NCBI RefSeq assembly: GCF_029168945.1
Contig: NC_083603.1
Span: 35,065,396 to 35,129,395 of the forward strand
Source: Cannabis sativa
Taxonomy: Eukaryota; Streptophyta; Magnoliopsida; Rosales; Cannabaceae
Length of the DNA: 64,000 bases
Reading direction: 5' to 3'
The position numbers were made by a program, and so were the translations under genes. Below, in pieces: positions 49,159 through 59,029 of this stretch (the stretch's first letter is position 1; every line of letters begins with the position of its first letter). The notes below the pieces were generated by a model. That model searched no databases, was not told the origin of the DNA, and saw only the letters and a list, made by a program, of their open reading frames with translations.

Positions 49159-49172
49159 TGCAAGTGGGAGTT
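49159..49172 (+). other. Polypurine tract of the 10 kb element
   Basis: GTGCAAGTGGGAGTT lies directly before the 3' LTR; the same word precedes the LTR at 26040. Confidence 0.8.
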
Positions 49173-51084
49173 TGTTGGGTTTTATGCCCTAAATAAAACT
49201 CATTTCATATAATCAGATTTACTTATTAATAAAGATCAGAAATAATATTTTATGTTGCATGGTTCACATGATTTATTTCATGATTATAGGTATATAATGT
49301 ATGAATTCTTTTTAAGTCCAGAACATATGAGTTAGTTAAAGATTATAGTGTTGTCAGCACAGTGGAATATAATCTTTATTGTATGTTCAAAAGTTGATTC
49401 CCTGATTTGTCAGAACACTGGATTTAGACTGACATGGTATAATCAGCGATAGGTATTCTTACACCTTGGAAAAGTGTTATGTCCTCTCCAGGACATTGAC
49501 AAAGTTTACCAGTATCGGATGTATGGAGTATACATCGGAAAGGACCGATATTGAACTTTGATTAGATATGTTGAAATTTACCATAATATCTATTCAATTC
49601 AATATCAACTGTTGATCCTAGATCACATGATCGAAATCCTGATATGGTTAGGCTCAATTTCAAGAGTGTTACTCGTGTTCCTTGATTTGTTAGCTAAGCC
49701 TAGTTTTGTATCCGGGTGATACGTACATTTTGGGAACACGGTAGTGCAATTAAGTGGGAGCGCTAACATAAATATGGAATCTATAGCTTCTATTTTGCAA
49801 ATAGAAGTAAAGGATGATTTCCTTCGAGCTTAACCAAACGAAGATAAATGGTGGAGATCTCATTTCACTTAGGTGAAATATCATTTATACATGGTTAAGT
49901 GTTTTAAGGATAAAATACATTGTAGGGTGTTACGGTAATTTAATCCCTGTACAGTGTAAATCATCTATATAGAGGATCATTGATCACATTAGCGTTATAA
50001 CAATGGATAACTAATGACGTGTCTATATCGTGGAACATATAGAGCGTTTCTATATGACTGAGAGTGCAATTCCAAGTTCTAAGTGTGGATTCAATGAGGA
50101 ATTAATAAGTTAGGGAATTTACTTGGTAAATTCGGTTCGACTTATTGGAAGCTCGGTTATATAGACCCATGGTCCCCATACTAGTTGAGACCATACTGCT
50201 TGTAAGACTCAGTTAATTGATTTTAATTAATCAATTATAATTCTAAAATTTAGACTATGTCTACTTTATGAATTCTCACAGTTTAAGGATGAAATCGTAA
50301 AGAAAAGGGTTTCTAGGTTTAATTATTAATTAAGAGACTTTGTATGTCTAATTAATAATTATTTTAAATGACAATATTATTTAATAATCTATTTTAGTTA
50401 TTAAATAATTAGTTTTGGCATTTAAATGATTAGAATTAGAAAAATGGCATTTTTGGAGAAATTGAAATAAATTGAGGAAACTGCAAAATCCAAGTGAGGC
50501 CCATTTCCCTCTATGGCCGGCCACATGATTGAGTTTCCCAATTATTATTTTTATTTTTTTAATTGCCATGTAATTGCTAATCAAAGCCTAGCAAAAATAG
50601 GAAAGTGGTGGATCACACTAAATAAGGCAGTTGATTGATTACACAGTAATGAAGGAAACTGTTTTATTTAGAAAGTTGTGCTCTCCCTTCTCCCTATATA
50701 TAGCAGCCCTTGTTCTCTTCTCTTGCACAATATCATATGAAGCCATAAGCCACGAAATTCAAGAGAGAAAATTTCGAAATCCTTGTGAGATGAGTAGTGC
50801 CCACACACATCAAGTGGTATCTCAATCATAGTATGGAAGACTATGGAAAATCTGCATCAAAGAAGGAGAAAAGAAGATCCAGGTTCAGATCTTGGTGATG
50901 CTCTGCTACAGAAAGGAATCAAGGGCTAGAGATCTGAACGAAAGGAGTCATATTATTCCGCTGCACCCACTGTAAGGTTTTCTAACTTTATATGTGTTTA
51001 TTTTCATTGTTTTAGAATTCATATTAGGTTGTTAATCCAACATACTTGTTAGTAAATCTAGATCCTGGTAAAATATTTCCAACA
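49173..51084 (+). repeat. 3' LTR of the 10 kb element (1912 bp)
   Basis: TGTTGGG...CCAACA, near-identical to 41031-42953. Confidence 0.95.
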
Positions 51085-51089
51085 AGTAG
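51085..51089. repeat. Target-site duplication AGTAG, right copy
   Basis: Pair of 41026-41030. Confidence 0.9.
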
Positions 51090-51372
51090 TGCCCACACAC
51101 AGCAAGTGGTACCTCAATCATAGTCTGGAAGATCGTGAAGAATCTAACCTGAAGAGAAGGACATTCGGACTCAGATCTTGGTGATACTCTGCGATAGAAA
51201 GAATGCAAGGGTTAGAGATCTGAGTGGAAGGAGACATATTATTCTGCTGTAACCAATGTAAGGTTTCTTAAACTTTATATGTGTTTATTATCGTTTTAGA
51301 AAGTTCACATTTAGGGTGTTAAACAACATACTTTTGAGTAGATCTAAGATCCTGGTACAATAAATTCCAACA
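51090..51372 (+). repeat. Outer copia-like LTR, last part
   Basis: Continues the LTR broken at 41030 and closely parallels the end of the inner LTR (AGATCCTGGTA...CCAACA). It is followed by ACTGGCCTTAGAGCC, the decayed primer site of the outer element. Confidence 0.85.
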
Positions 51373-53806
51373 ACTGGCCTTAGAGCCATGGTAATTTATT
51401 TTCTTGCAAGAAATTTCGACTTAAAACGATTTGTGTGTGATTTGGATGGTTTCATGTTGATCTGTGTGCCATATGATGATTGATTGATGTTTGTGAGATT
51501 TCGTGAAAAATAGTTAAATTTTCGTTTCTGGAATTATTTTTATTGGATAGTTTGGAAAAAATTAAGCAATTTACTATTTTACAGAACTCAATTTTGATTT
51601 TATTTGAATTAGTTATGATTTTTTGAAGATTTGAAAAAAGATAGGTTGATCACCCAACCCCACGGGCGCGGAACCGAGTGTCCCTCGGTCAGCTGCGTGT
51701 TCGGACATGGTCTTGTCCGAGCGGCACGCCCAGGGGTGTCTTAAACCCCTTATCCGCGCGCGGAAATCATGCAAGTGAAGCCTTGCGGCAAGTTTTCTCG
51801 GCAGATCTCCTAGTGGGCGCGGGCGGATGGTATGCAACTGCATACCATCCGTACAGCTCACATTTTTTTCGTTTTCTTCGATTTTTCATGCTATTTCATG
51901 GAATTAACTTCCCATTTTTTGTGTAGTTTTGTATTTTGATTTTTACTTTTCATATTTCAAATCTAACTATCAGAAATAAATTAATTTAAATTTTTTAAAA
52001 TTAATTTAAGAAATTAGTGTAGTTTGAACTTGAAAATAGGTAAAAAATTATCTTTTTGCTTAATTTTTTATCTTATTTTTTAAAATTTGATTATTTTATC
52101 TTATTTTTAAATTTAAGGTCAGATATTAATTTTTTTTTTAAATTATTCTATTTTTAAATTATTCTATTTTTAAATTATTTGACCTTATTTAAATTTAAAA
52201 TAAGATTACTATAATCATGATATTTTGAATAGAAAAAAGATATTTTGCTAACTTTTAAATTTTTGTTATTTTTTTTATTTAAATTAAATTATAAAATCAG
52301 AAAAGGATATTTAATTATCATTTTATTTTATTGAATGTTTAATTTATAAAATAACATGAAAATTTAAAAGATGGTTAGCAAATTTTTGAAATGATATTTA
52401 AGTTAGTTGAAACCTAATTTTTCGAATTGTAGGTTTACTTTTAATATTAATTTATTTTATTTAAATTTATTTAAAAATCCGAAATTATTATTTTTTTTAT
52501 TAGTTAATTATTTTCTAAATTTTATTAATTAATTTAAAATTAAATAAATCCTACATCCAACTATCCAATACAACTTGTTGGAGGAGTATCTGTTTTAGCT
52601 TATGTGTAAGTTTTATAAAACATATTATTGCATGATTTAAATTGCCATGGTTAACTTGTTGAGAGATCCAATGATCTGATTTTAACCCATGGTTCAATTG
52701 TCAATAGGTCAAGTAAATAATTTGTAACAGGTAAATTTTACATTCTTCTTTCATCTGTGTATGACCTAGTAACATGATAGGATCCATCCAAATCTGTGTG
52801 CCTGTGTGAGCCTATATGTTTAATTTTTCTTATAGATGCATATAGGTTGTTGCTAAATAAAATGTCACACCATGATAGATTTTATTTAGGCCCATTTAGT
52901 TTTTGTGCCTATTTAATTAATAAAAGTTGTTCATTTTAAGGTTAAATTCCTCTCTATTGGGCCTTGTGTGAGAGATGGGGTCCAATAGAAGTGGGTACGA
53001 CATACTGAACCCAGCTCCCCCTCACATGAACTATCCCAACTGTGAAGGCCCATTTGCCTGATTTGAACAACTGTACTAGGTTAACTAAATTAGTTTAACC
53101 TAATAAAATTGATTAGCAACATAATTAACTTTTAAAATATATGAAATTTATTTTTCATTTTAATATTTTAAAGTTAATTTTAAGAAAAACACTCTTAGTT
53201 TAATGATATTATTTCTAGATAAACTATCTGTATTTTTCTTGTATTTAATTAAATTAAGAATTTTAACTAACTAGATTCTTTCTGAAGCTTATTTTAATTA
53301 TTTCATTAAATATTTCGATTTAAGTTATAAATTAGTTATTTCTAACTAATTTTCATATCAACTTAAATTTGAATATATTTTTAATTTAAAATTAAGTTGA
53401 GGAATTCTAGGAGTTGGTTATTGAAGATTCTAGAGATATTTTTTAAGTTGATATTTTTTAAACTTAAAATGGAATATTTTTTAAATTAGGAGGTTACAAC
53501 TTAATTTTGATATTTAATTAAATTTTATTTAAAAAAATATTTAAGTTAGATATTTTAGATTTTCTCTATAACAACTTAAATTAGTTTTTTTTTCAAATTT
53601 TAGAAAAACACTTAGTTATATTGAGATATTTTCAAGATAGTTATTTCTAGTACTAGTTATTATTTCTAATATTAAAATAGGAAAATATTTTAGATTGTGA
53701 AATTAATTATTTAATAATTAATTTTGGTACAATTTAAGTTAAGTATATTTTCCTAGTATTAAACTAGAATTAATAATTAAGTCTGTTCTATACTTAATTA
53801 TTTATT
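51373..53806 (+). other. Internal region of the outer copia-like element (truncated)
   Basis: Follows the same order as 42954-45110 of the inner element: primer-site-like start, leader, GC-rich hairpin cluster (51660-51852), long AT-rich stretch with the conserved block near 52960-53060. No coding sequence. At 53806 similarity stops after ACTTAATTATTTATT and Tat antisense-gene sequence begins, so the rest of this element and its 3' LTR are missing. Confidence 0.75.
51660..51852 (+). other. GC-rich hairpin cluster, outer element
   Basis: Stems: 51673-51689 (ACCGAG/CTCGGT), 51701-51720 (perfect 7 bp TCGGACA/TGTCCGA), 51732-51750 (AGGGGT/ACCCCT), the 10-bp palindrome CCGCGCGCGG at 51754-51763, and 51824-51851 (perfect 12 bp CGGATGGTATGC, loop AACT). 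It sits in the same place as the inner element's cluster. The first stem is related to 43317-43338; the others differ in sequence. Confidence 0.75.
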
Positions 53807-54793
53807 CCAGGGCCCTGGCCTCCCGGAAGCCGCCTGGGCCTTGGAATAAGCCTTCTCCTGGGCCTTCCGGTAGATATGTTCCTGGTACTTCTTCTCGGCG
53901 GTGGCAATGAGTTCATCCCGGAAAGTCTTCTCCGCGGCAGGCACCCTCACATTCGGACAGATAACCTTAGAAAGGTTAGAGTCCTCCACTGATTGGTGCG
54001 GCAGGATGAACTTGGCCTTCCGGCAATTCGCCGTCGTGACAAGGCCCCCGATGTCAAGGTCCGCCCGGTCGTAAGTTGCAAAGGCCTGGGCCCTCCGAAG
54101 AAAGACCTTAGTAGGCGCGGTCCGCTCATAGGGGGGAATCCTTACCCGCTCTGTGAGAAGCTCCGGGTGCTCCACTGCTCGGAACCCGGAGGAGAAGAAG
54201 AAACGGTGGCGATACTCCTTAACATGAGTTTGCCTATTATAAGGGACCACCCCATCATTGGAAGGGTGGGCCCAGAATCCGTAAAAGCCGTCTTTAAATT
54301 TGTCCCCCTTTTTGGGGACAGAAACAAGTTCATAAAAATACAAAATCTCCGCCAGACTGGAAGAGCCCCATCCCCAGGCGGAGTAAAAAATAAATAAGCC
54401 TGAGAGCAGGCGGTATGCTTGTGGAATCAGTTGGTATGGCGCAAGGCCGACAAAAACTAAAAAATTAATAAAGTAGTCTTGAAGAGGAAGCATGGCCCCA
54501 GCCATCAGGTGCGTCTGGCTCCAAGCCCCGAAGCCGCCATAGTTATGGTTGGGCGTCTCCGCATCTCGGGGCGGCCGGTGATACGTCCCGGATGTTGAGG
54601 GTTTGATTCCAGCCACCTCTATGATGTTCCCCAGCTGGTGGGGGCACGTTAGGGTGGAATGAAGCTCAGCCGCCTCCCATCCGGTGACCCGTGACTTATA
54701 CCCCTCCTGGGCAACAGGACCCAGCGAGACATTCTCGAGGGTAGCCAGATGCTTACCACTCTTCTTGGACGACTTTGAACCGGACACAAACAT
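53807..54793 (-). pseudogene. Antisense gene of a Tat-type gypsy element, 5' part (PF04195-like protein)
   Basis: A minus-strand frame from ATG at 54793 of about 328 residues. The centre (LPLQDYFINFLVFVGLAPYQLIPQAYRLLSGLFIFYSAWGWGSSSLAEILYFYELV, about 100-155) resembles the plant 'putative gypsy-type transposon' domain (Transposase_28, PF04195). The C-terminal part is charged and helix-prone (AEKTFRDELIATAEKKYQEHIYRKAQEKAYSKAQ). It lies upstream of, and antisense to, the Tat LTR at 55804, where Retand/Grande-like Tat elements carry an extra antisense ORF. The end is cut by the copia-like sequence at 53806; the last few residues (WNK) and the stop are from that junction. The missing C-terminal half is represented by another copy at 63317-64000. 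Confidence 0.8.
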
Positions 54794-55472
54794 GTTTTGA
54801 TTCTGAAAAAAGAGTTAAGATTCCAGCAGTTAGGCCCCATACCAAACCCGAAACAAAGAAAAAGGGAATGGGGGTCCCCTAATCGCTGGAAAGAGGCCCC
54901 CTCTGGACATCTGTCAATTAGAAAACCCTAGAAGGATTTCCTGGACAAAAGTCGGGTGCAAAGAACTCACAGAAGACAATATCGCGCGTAAAAGAAAAAG
55001 AAAGGGCAGAAAATCGAGAAAAACAAAGTCTTCTCTATGCCCTGGAAGGCCCGTACACAAAAAGCGTATGGTCCTTTGTAAAAATAACAACAAACACGTG
55101 ACAAGAGTAACCCTAACAACAGAAATTGTGAATCTAGACCTGTTACGTGAAAAACCCAAAAGGATGCATTCCCAGAAACATCAAATACCAAACCCAGAAA
55201 AACAACAAACAGATAAGTAAAGCATGCCATGTACACAAACAGTAAAGTAAGGGATGCGAGAAACTTACAATGAAGTGTTGGAACTGGGGGTTATGTTGTC
55301 GATCAAACAAGGGAAGGTCGACTGATAGTAGTGAATGAAGATTAACTGGGAAATTTGTAAAGTGTTCGAGGGTGTTCTCTTGGTCTGAGGATTTTTTCTC
55401 TCTGGAAAACTCGAGCGAAGTTGGCAAGAAATGGGAAGTAACCGAAATGAAGGAAAGGTAGTGGCTTTTATA
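54794..55472 (-). promoter_or_regulatory. Antisense-gene promoter, 5'UTR and 5'UTR intron
   Basis: On the minus strand: TATAAAAG at 55472-55465, a CT-rich leader, a donor ATT|GTAAGT ending the first exon at 55269, and an acceptor TTTTTTCAG at 54805-54803, after which the second exon opens AATCAAAACATG. The intron would be 55268-54803 (466 bp). The signals are seen directly; that they act together is inference. Small ORFs here are not supported as genes. Confidence 0.6.
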
Positions 55473-55785
55473 GGCAAAAATGCATGAGGAACAGGCACTA
55501 TCACCTACCAATCGAACGGTGGGGGAGACGCACGATTCGAATTCCCAAAGACCAACGGTTGGATTGATTCGTAATTAAGGCGGTGGAAACGTTTGAGTAT
55601 CTGTCTGACACCATTAATGCGTCGTATCAATCAATGGGCGTGAAACGAATCGACCTCTACGAAAAGTGAATCGCTGCATTAAAGGCCATCATTAAATACA
55701 CCCTCACACGCTCAAAGCTCGTGCCAGGAAACCGAAGAATCTACCGGAGGCACTTGAGCCAGCCTTGTTTTATTTTTCAAATAAA
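55473..55785. other. Tat element 3' region before the polypurine tract
   Basis: No gene seen. This is the stretch between the antisense promoter and the LTR of the left-hand Tat fragment. Confidence 0.5.
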
Positions 55786-55803
55786 CAAGGCTTGGGGGGT
55801 AAA
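55786..55803 (+). other. Polypurine tract of the left-hand Tat fragment
   Basis: AAGGCTTGGGGGGTAAA directly precedes the LTR start at 55804, so 53807-55803 is the 3' end of a plus-oriented element. Confidence 0.75.
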
Positions 55804-56587
55804 TGTTGCCCCTGATTATGCCCAATATACGTAGACCAACTAGACAAGGACACGTGGATCAAACAGCTTAGCATTCAAATTATTTGCTGAGTCTTTATGT
55901 AATAAGGCAGCATCCAGGACATGCCTCCCGGAGAAGACATAGAGAGCCCCATACGCTCCTGGAAGCCCAAGTAACACTAAGGCATCTCCGCGAGGTGTCA
56001 GGCTTCCCCTGAGCAATCAAGTCGCATTTAATGCCGCATGGGAGGAAGCGTGTTGGGACTGCTACACGCAAAAAATCTGACGGCACAACCCCCAATCTCC
56101 AGCTACAAAGTAATGATCATTTAAGTCTATCGACGGCTACACTGTGAAGAGTCACATCAATCAAAAGACAATAAGGACATTCCACATAAAAGCCCTACAG
56201 CACCTAGGGATTTGACCATGCATTACTCATGGTATATTCATTGGGAATGCCCAACTTTATGGATACTTACAGATACACTTGTACAATAGTTCTGGGAATC
56301 ACCCCACCAAAAACACTATAAATACCCCTTCAAAGCTCATTAAAGGGGGTCGAGAATCTTGGGTGGCATAAGAGCAAGAAGAGTAAATACTCACCAAGAA
56401 CATTCTCTGTATTTATAAGAGTGAAACACTCACCAAATACATTCTCTGTATTAAATAAATCCATAAATAACAAAGACTCGTGGACTAAGGCTCATTAACG
56501 CCCCAACCACGTAAAAATCCTTCTCTAATTTTCTTACAACTCTCTAAACTCATAATATTTTCTCTGTTGCCGAAACCTCGGTCAACA
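55804..56587 (+). repeat. Tat-type gypsy LTR (784 bp)
   Basis: TGTTGCCCC...GGTCAACA, with TGTTG/CAACA ends. It has a polypurine tract on its left and a primer site on its right, so it is flanked by internal sequence on both sides. A TATA-like CTATAAATACC lies near 56319-56329. Confidence 0.88.
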
Positions 56588-56590
56588 TTT

Positions 56591-56604
56591 TGGTGCTTTC
56601 ATTG
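56591..56604 (+). other. Primer-binding site of the right-hand Tat element
   Basis: TGGTGCTTTCATTG starts three bases after the LTR end, a primer site wording common in plant Tat elements. The matching tRNA was not identified. Confidence 0.65.
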
Positions 56605-58438
56605 AAAGCTGAAGAAAGCTTCTGCAAAAATACACTTCACTTTGCAAAAATGGTGGAGACTAGAAGTACTCGTCAACCTCGCCCACTAGAAGATGCTCAA
56701 GATCCAAATGAGGAGGATGTAGCCTCAAGAGCACCTGAGGGTTCTGAGGAAGAAGAAGAAATTCATGATGATGACTACGAGGGAAACCTCGACGAGTATG
56801 CCTACGATGAAGGTAGCTACTCGGAGTTGGTGCTTCTAAGGCAAAAAGTTATCGATCACGAAGCTGAGATCGAAGCCCAAAAAGCACAAAATCAAAAAAT
56901 GTAAGAAGTGATGCTAGCCATGTAAAAATCCATGGAGACGGCTGGTATTCACGTGCATCCCAAGGCAATGACTGCTGGACTCGGCATGGAACCAGAGGAA
57001 TCCTCGCCTAGTACCCAACAGAGAAAGTCTTGGGAGCCTAGCCCCATAAGGTACCCCGCTGAAGGGAACCAAAAGAAAAACCCTACCTCTACCCCTGGGC
57101 GAAAGAAAAAGGCGCTGGATACGCGAAAGGTCCGCTCAAATTTCCCTAAAGGGAAAGGTCCGCAGAGGGGCAAGCTCCAAAAAGGGAGTCTTGGCCCTCA
57201 GGATCGAGAGGACCAAAAAAGCGTTTCCGTGCACCAGGAGCCCGGAGGTAGAGGAAGAAGAGGACAGAGATGTCCTCCCGTTGATTTGAGAAATCGAATC
57301 AATGGGAATCAAGGTGACCTCCGGGATCACCTTAACCAAAAAAGATACGGGCCCGCGGTCTCTACAGGTACGTTAAATGAAGCAATTATGGCGGAACTCG
57401 CCATACTCCGAAAAGATATTGCCCGAGTCTCCCGGAGACAAAAAGGGGATGACTCCGACTCAGACTTCCAGGACTGGGAGCCATGTGCTAAGCACATCCT
57501 AGAGGCCGAGCTCCCCAAGAACTTTAAGATGCCCGAAATGGCAGCTTATACCGGGAACTCCGATCCAAGCGACCACTTGTCGCGGTTTAACCGTGTCATG
57601 ACGGTCATGAGAGTCAGCAATGACGCAAAATGTCTGTGCTTCCCGCTTACTCTAAGCGGGTCCGCGGAGGAGTGGTTCAAGAAGCTGGAACCAGGATCCG
57701 TGGGCTGTTGGAACAAGTTACAGACCAACTTCCGGAGACAGTTTGTCGCCATAAGAAAGGTCAACCTGGAGGTCAGTGCCTTGACTAACATCAAGCAACT
57801 GCCCACCGAGACCTTGAAAAACTACATAAAGAGGTTCCGAGAGGAAGCCTCAAACACCAAGAAAGTTGATGACGGACAACAGCTTGCTCTTCTCCAGGCA
57901 GGCATCCGTACAGGGACTCCCTTCTGGAACGAAATACAACAAGAAGGGGCTGCTAGCCTTCAGGACTTCCAAAAGAGAGTCCAAAAATATATCAACCTTG
58001 AAGAGGCCCAAATAGTGGCCTATGGAGGATACTATCCCACCAAGATAAAAGGGTACATGCCCAGAGCGCCGCCCTCGGGTACTGTCCTGACCGCGGCTCC
58101 GCCAATAAGCGGCATACAGTTCTCTGCCACTCCCGGATATAGTCAGGGCCAGGCCTTGGCGCCCGCATCATCCCATTTTGGAAATCCCTCAGGGATAAAT
58201 GGACAAGCTCCCTCACACTCCGCTCCAACCGCTAGCCTGGCAGGCCCTTCCCAGGGCTCGAGGAGTAAAAGATCCTCCAAAGGCAGCACCCGGTCGGAGG
58301 AGAAGCGTCAAAAAAGGGGACACACTCCCCAGTACACACAGTACACGGAGCTGACGGATTCCCAAGAACGTGTGTACTTTGCTACTAGGCAAAATACGCA
58401 CTACCGAAGACCACATCCTTTGTACAAAGATAGCTCCC

Positions 58439-58443
58439 AGAGG
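58439..58443. repeat. Target-site duplication AGAGG, left copy
   Basis: AGAGG here and at 58877-58881 flanks exactly the TGTGACAG...CGTTACA limits of the solo LTR. Confidence 0.9.
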
Positions 58444-58876
58444 TGTGACAGTCAGTAGTCCCGTGATCCGTAAGGGGAAATACCGGGTAAGCTGTGCAAT
58501 CCCACATCGCCTGGGGAAGGTCTAGTGGGATGATTCTGAGACTGTGTAGGTATGGGACTACACAGTTAAAGAGAGCTTAAATGGATTAATTGGTACTACC
58601 TATATCAACAAGGTGCATCTTGTTTTTCGGTAGCCCATCTCGAAAGAACTCCATAGTTAAGCGTGCTTGGCCTGGAGTAATTTCAAGGATGGGTGACCTC
58701 CTGGGAAGTTTTCCCAAGATGTGTGTGAGTGAGGACAAAGCACACTGAAAACACTCGTGTTGATCTGTAGGGTCAGTCATTAGTCCATGAAGCAGCCAGA
58801 GTGATGAACTCGTGTATAAGAGCCATTAGTCCGTGGGTGTAAGGGCCCAATGGAGGCTTGAAGCGGGGACGTTACA
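58444..58876 (+). mobile_element. Solo LTR of a Cassandra-like TRIM with 5S rRNA-like core
   Basis: 433 bp with TG...CA ends, 5-bp target-site duplication and no internal region: a solo LTR. About 58612-58720 resembles 5S rRNA, and the two promoter-bearing stretches are nearly canonical: AGTTAAGCGTGCTTGG (58655-58670, A-box) and GGATGGGTGACCTCCTGGGAAG (58687-58708, C-box). LTRs carrying 5S-derived RNA polymerase III promoters are the mark of Cassandra TRIM elements. It interrupts the gag of the Tat element and supplies stop codons at once (58456-58458). Confidence 0.9.
58612..58720 (+). ncRNA. 5S rRNA-like sequence inside the solo LTR (not a true rRNA gene)
   Basis: Matches the 5S rRNA order (CATCTCGAAAGAACTCC, then A-box, then C-box), but the outer stem and middle are degenerate, so it is a retroelement-borne derivative. 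The internal promoter parts are the best-kept part. Confidence 0.8.
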
Positions 58877-59029
58877 AGAGGGATCCAAGCAAAAGATGCG
58901 AGTACCACAACGACATTGGTCATAGCACCAATGAATGCAAGAATCTCAAAGACGAGATTGAAAACCTGAGCCGATTGGGCCACCTCTATGAGTGGATCAA
59001 GAATCGGCTGCCTCACCTCAATCGGGTCA

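Larger units (their letters stand above)
41031..51084 (+). mobile_element. Complete non-autonomous copia-like LTR element (10,054 bp)
   Basis: Two LTRs (41031-42953 and 49173-51084), a primer-site-like sequence after the first, the polypurine tract GTGCAAGTGGGAG before the second, and the duplication AGTAG outside. The internal 6.2 kb has no usable gag or pol frame, only decayed copia RT sequence near its 3' end. It must have moved, if it did so in its present form, with proteins from another element. The near-identity of the LTRs points to a recent insertion. Confidence 0.92.

Noticed and set aside
51613..51861. 82-codon ORFs on both strands of the outer element's GC island
   Set aside because: Same reason: no conservation of either reading frame with the inner element.
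55143..55511. 122-codon minus-strand ORF in the antisense leader
   Set aside because: It overlaps the TATA box, first exon and intron signals, and reads through the donor site; more likely untranslated leader.
58612..58720. A functional 5S rRNA gene
   Set aside because: Only the promoter-like parts are well kept, and the segment lies within a 433-bp unit with LTR ends and a target-site duplication.
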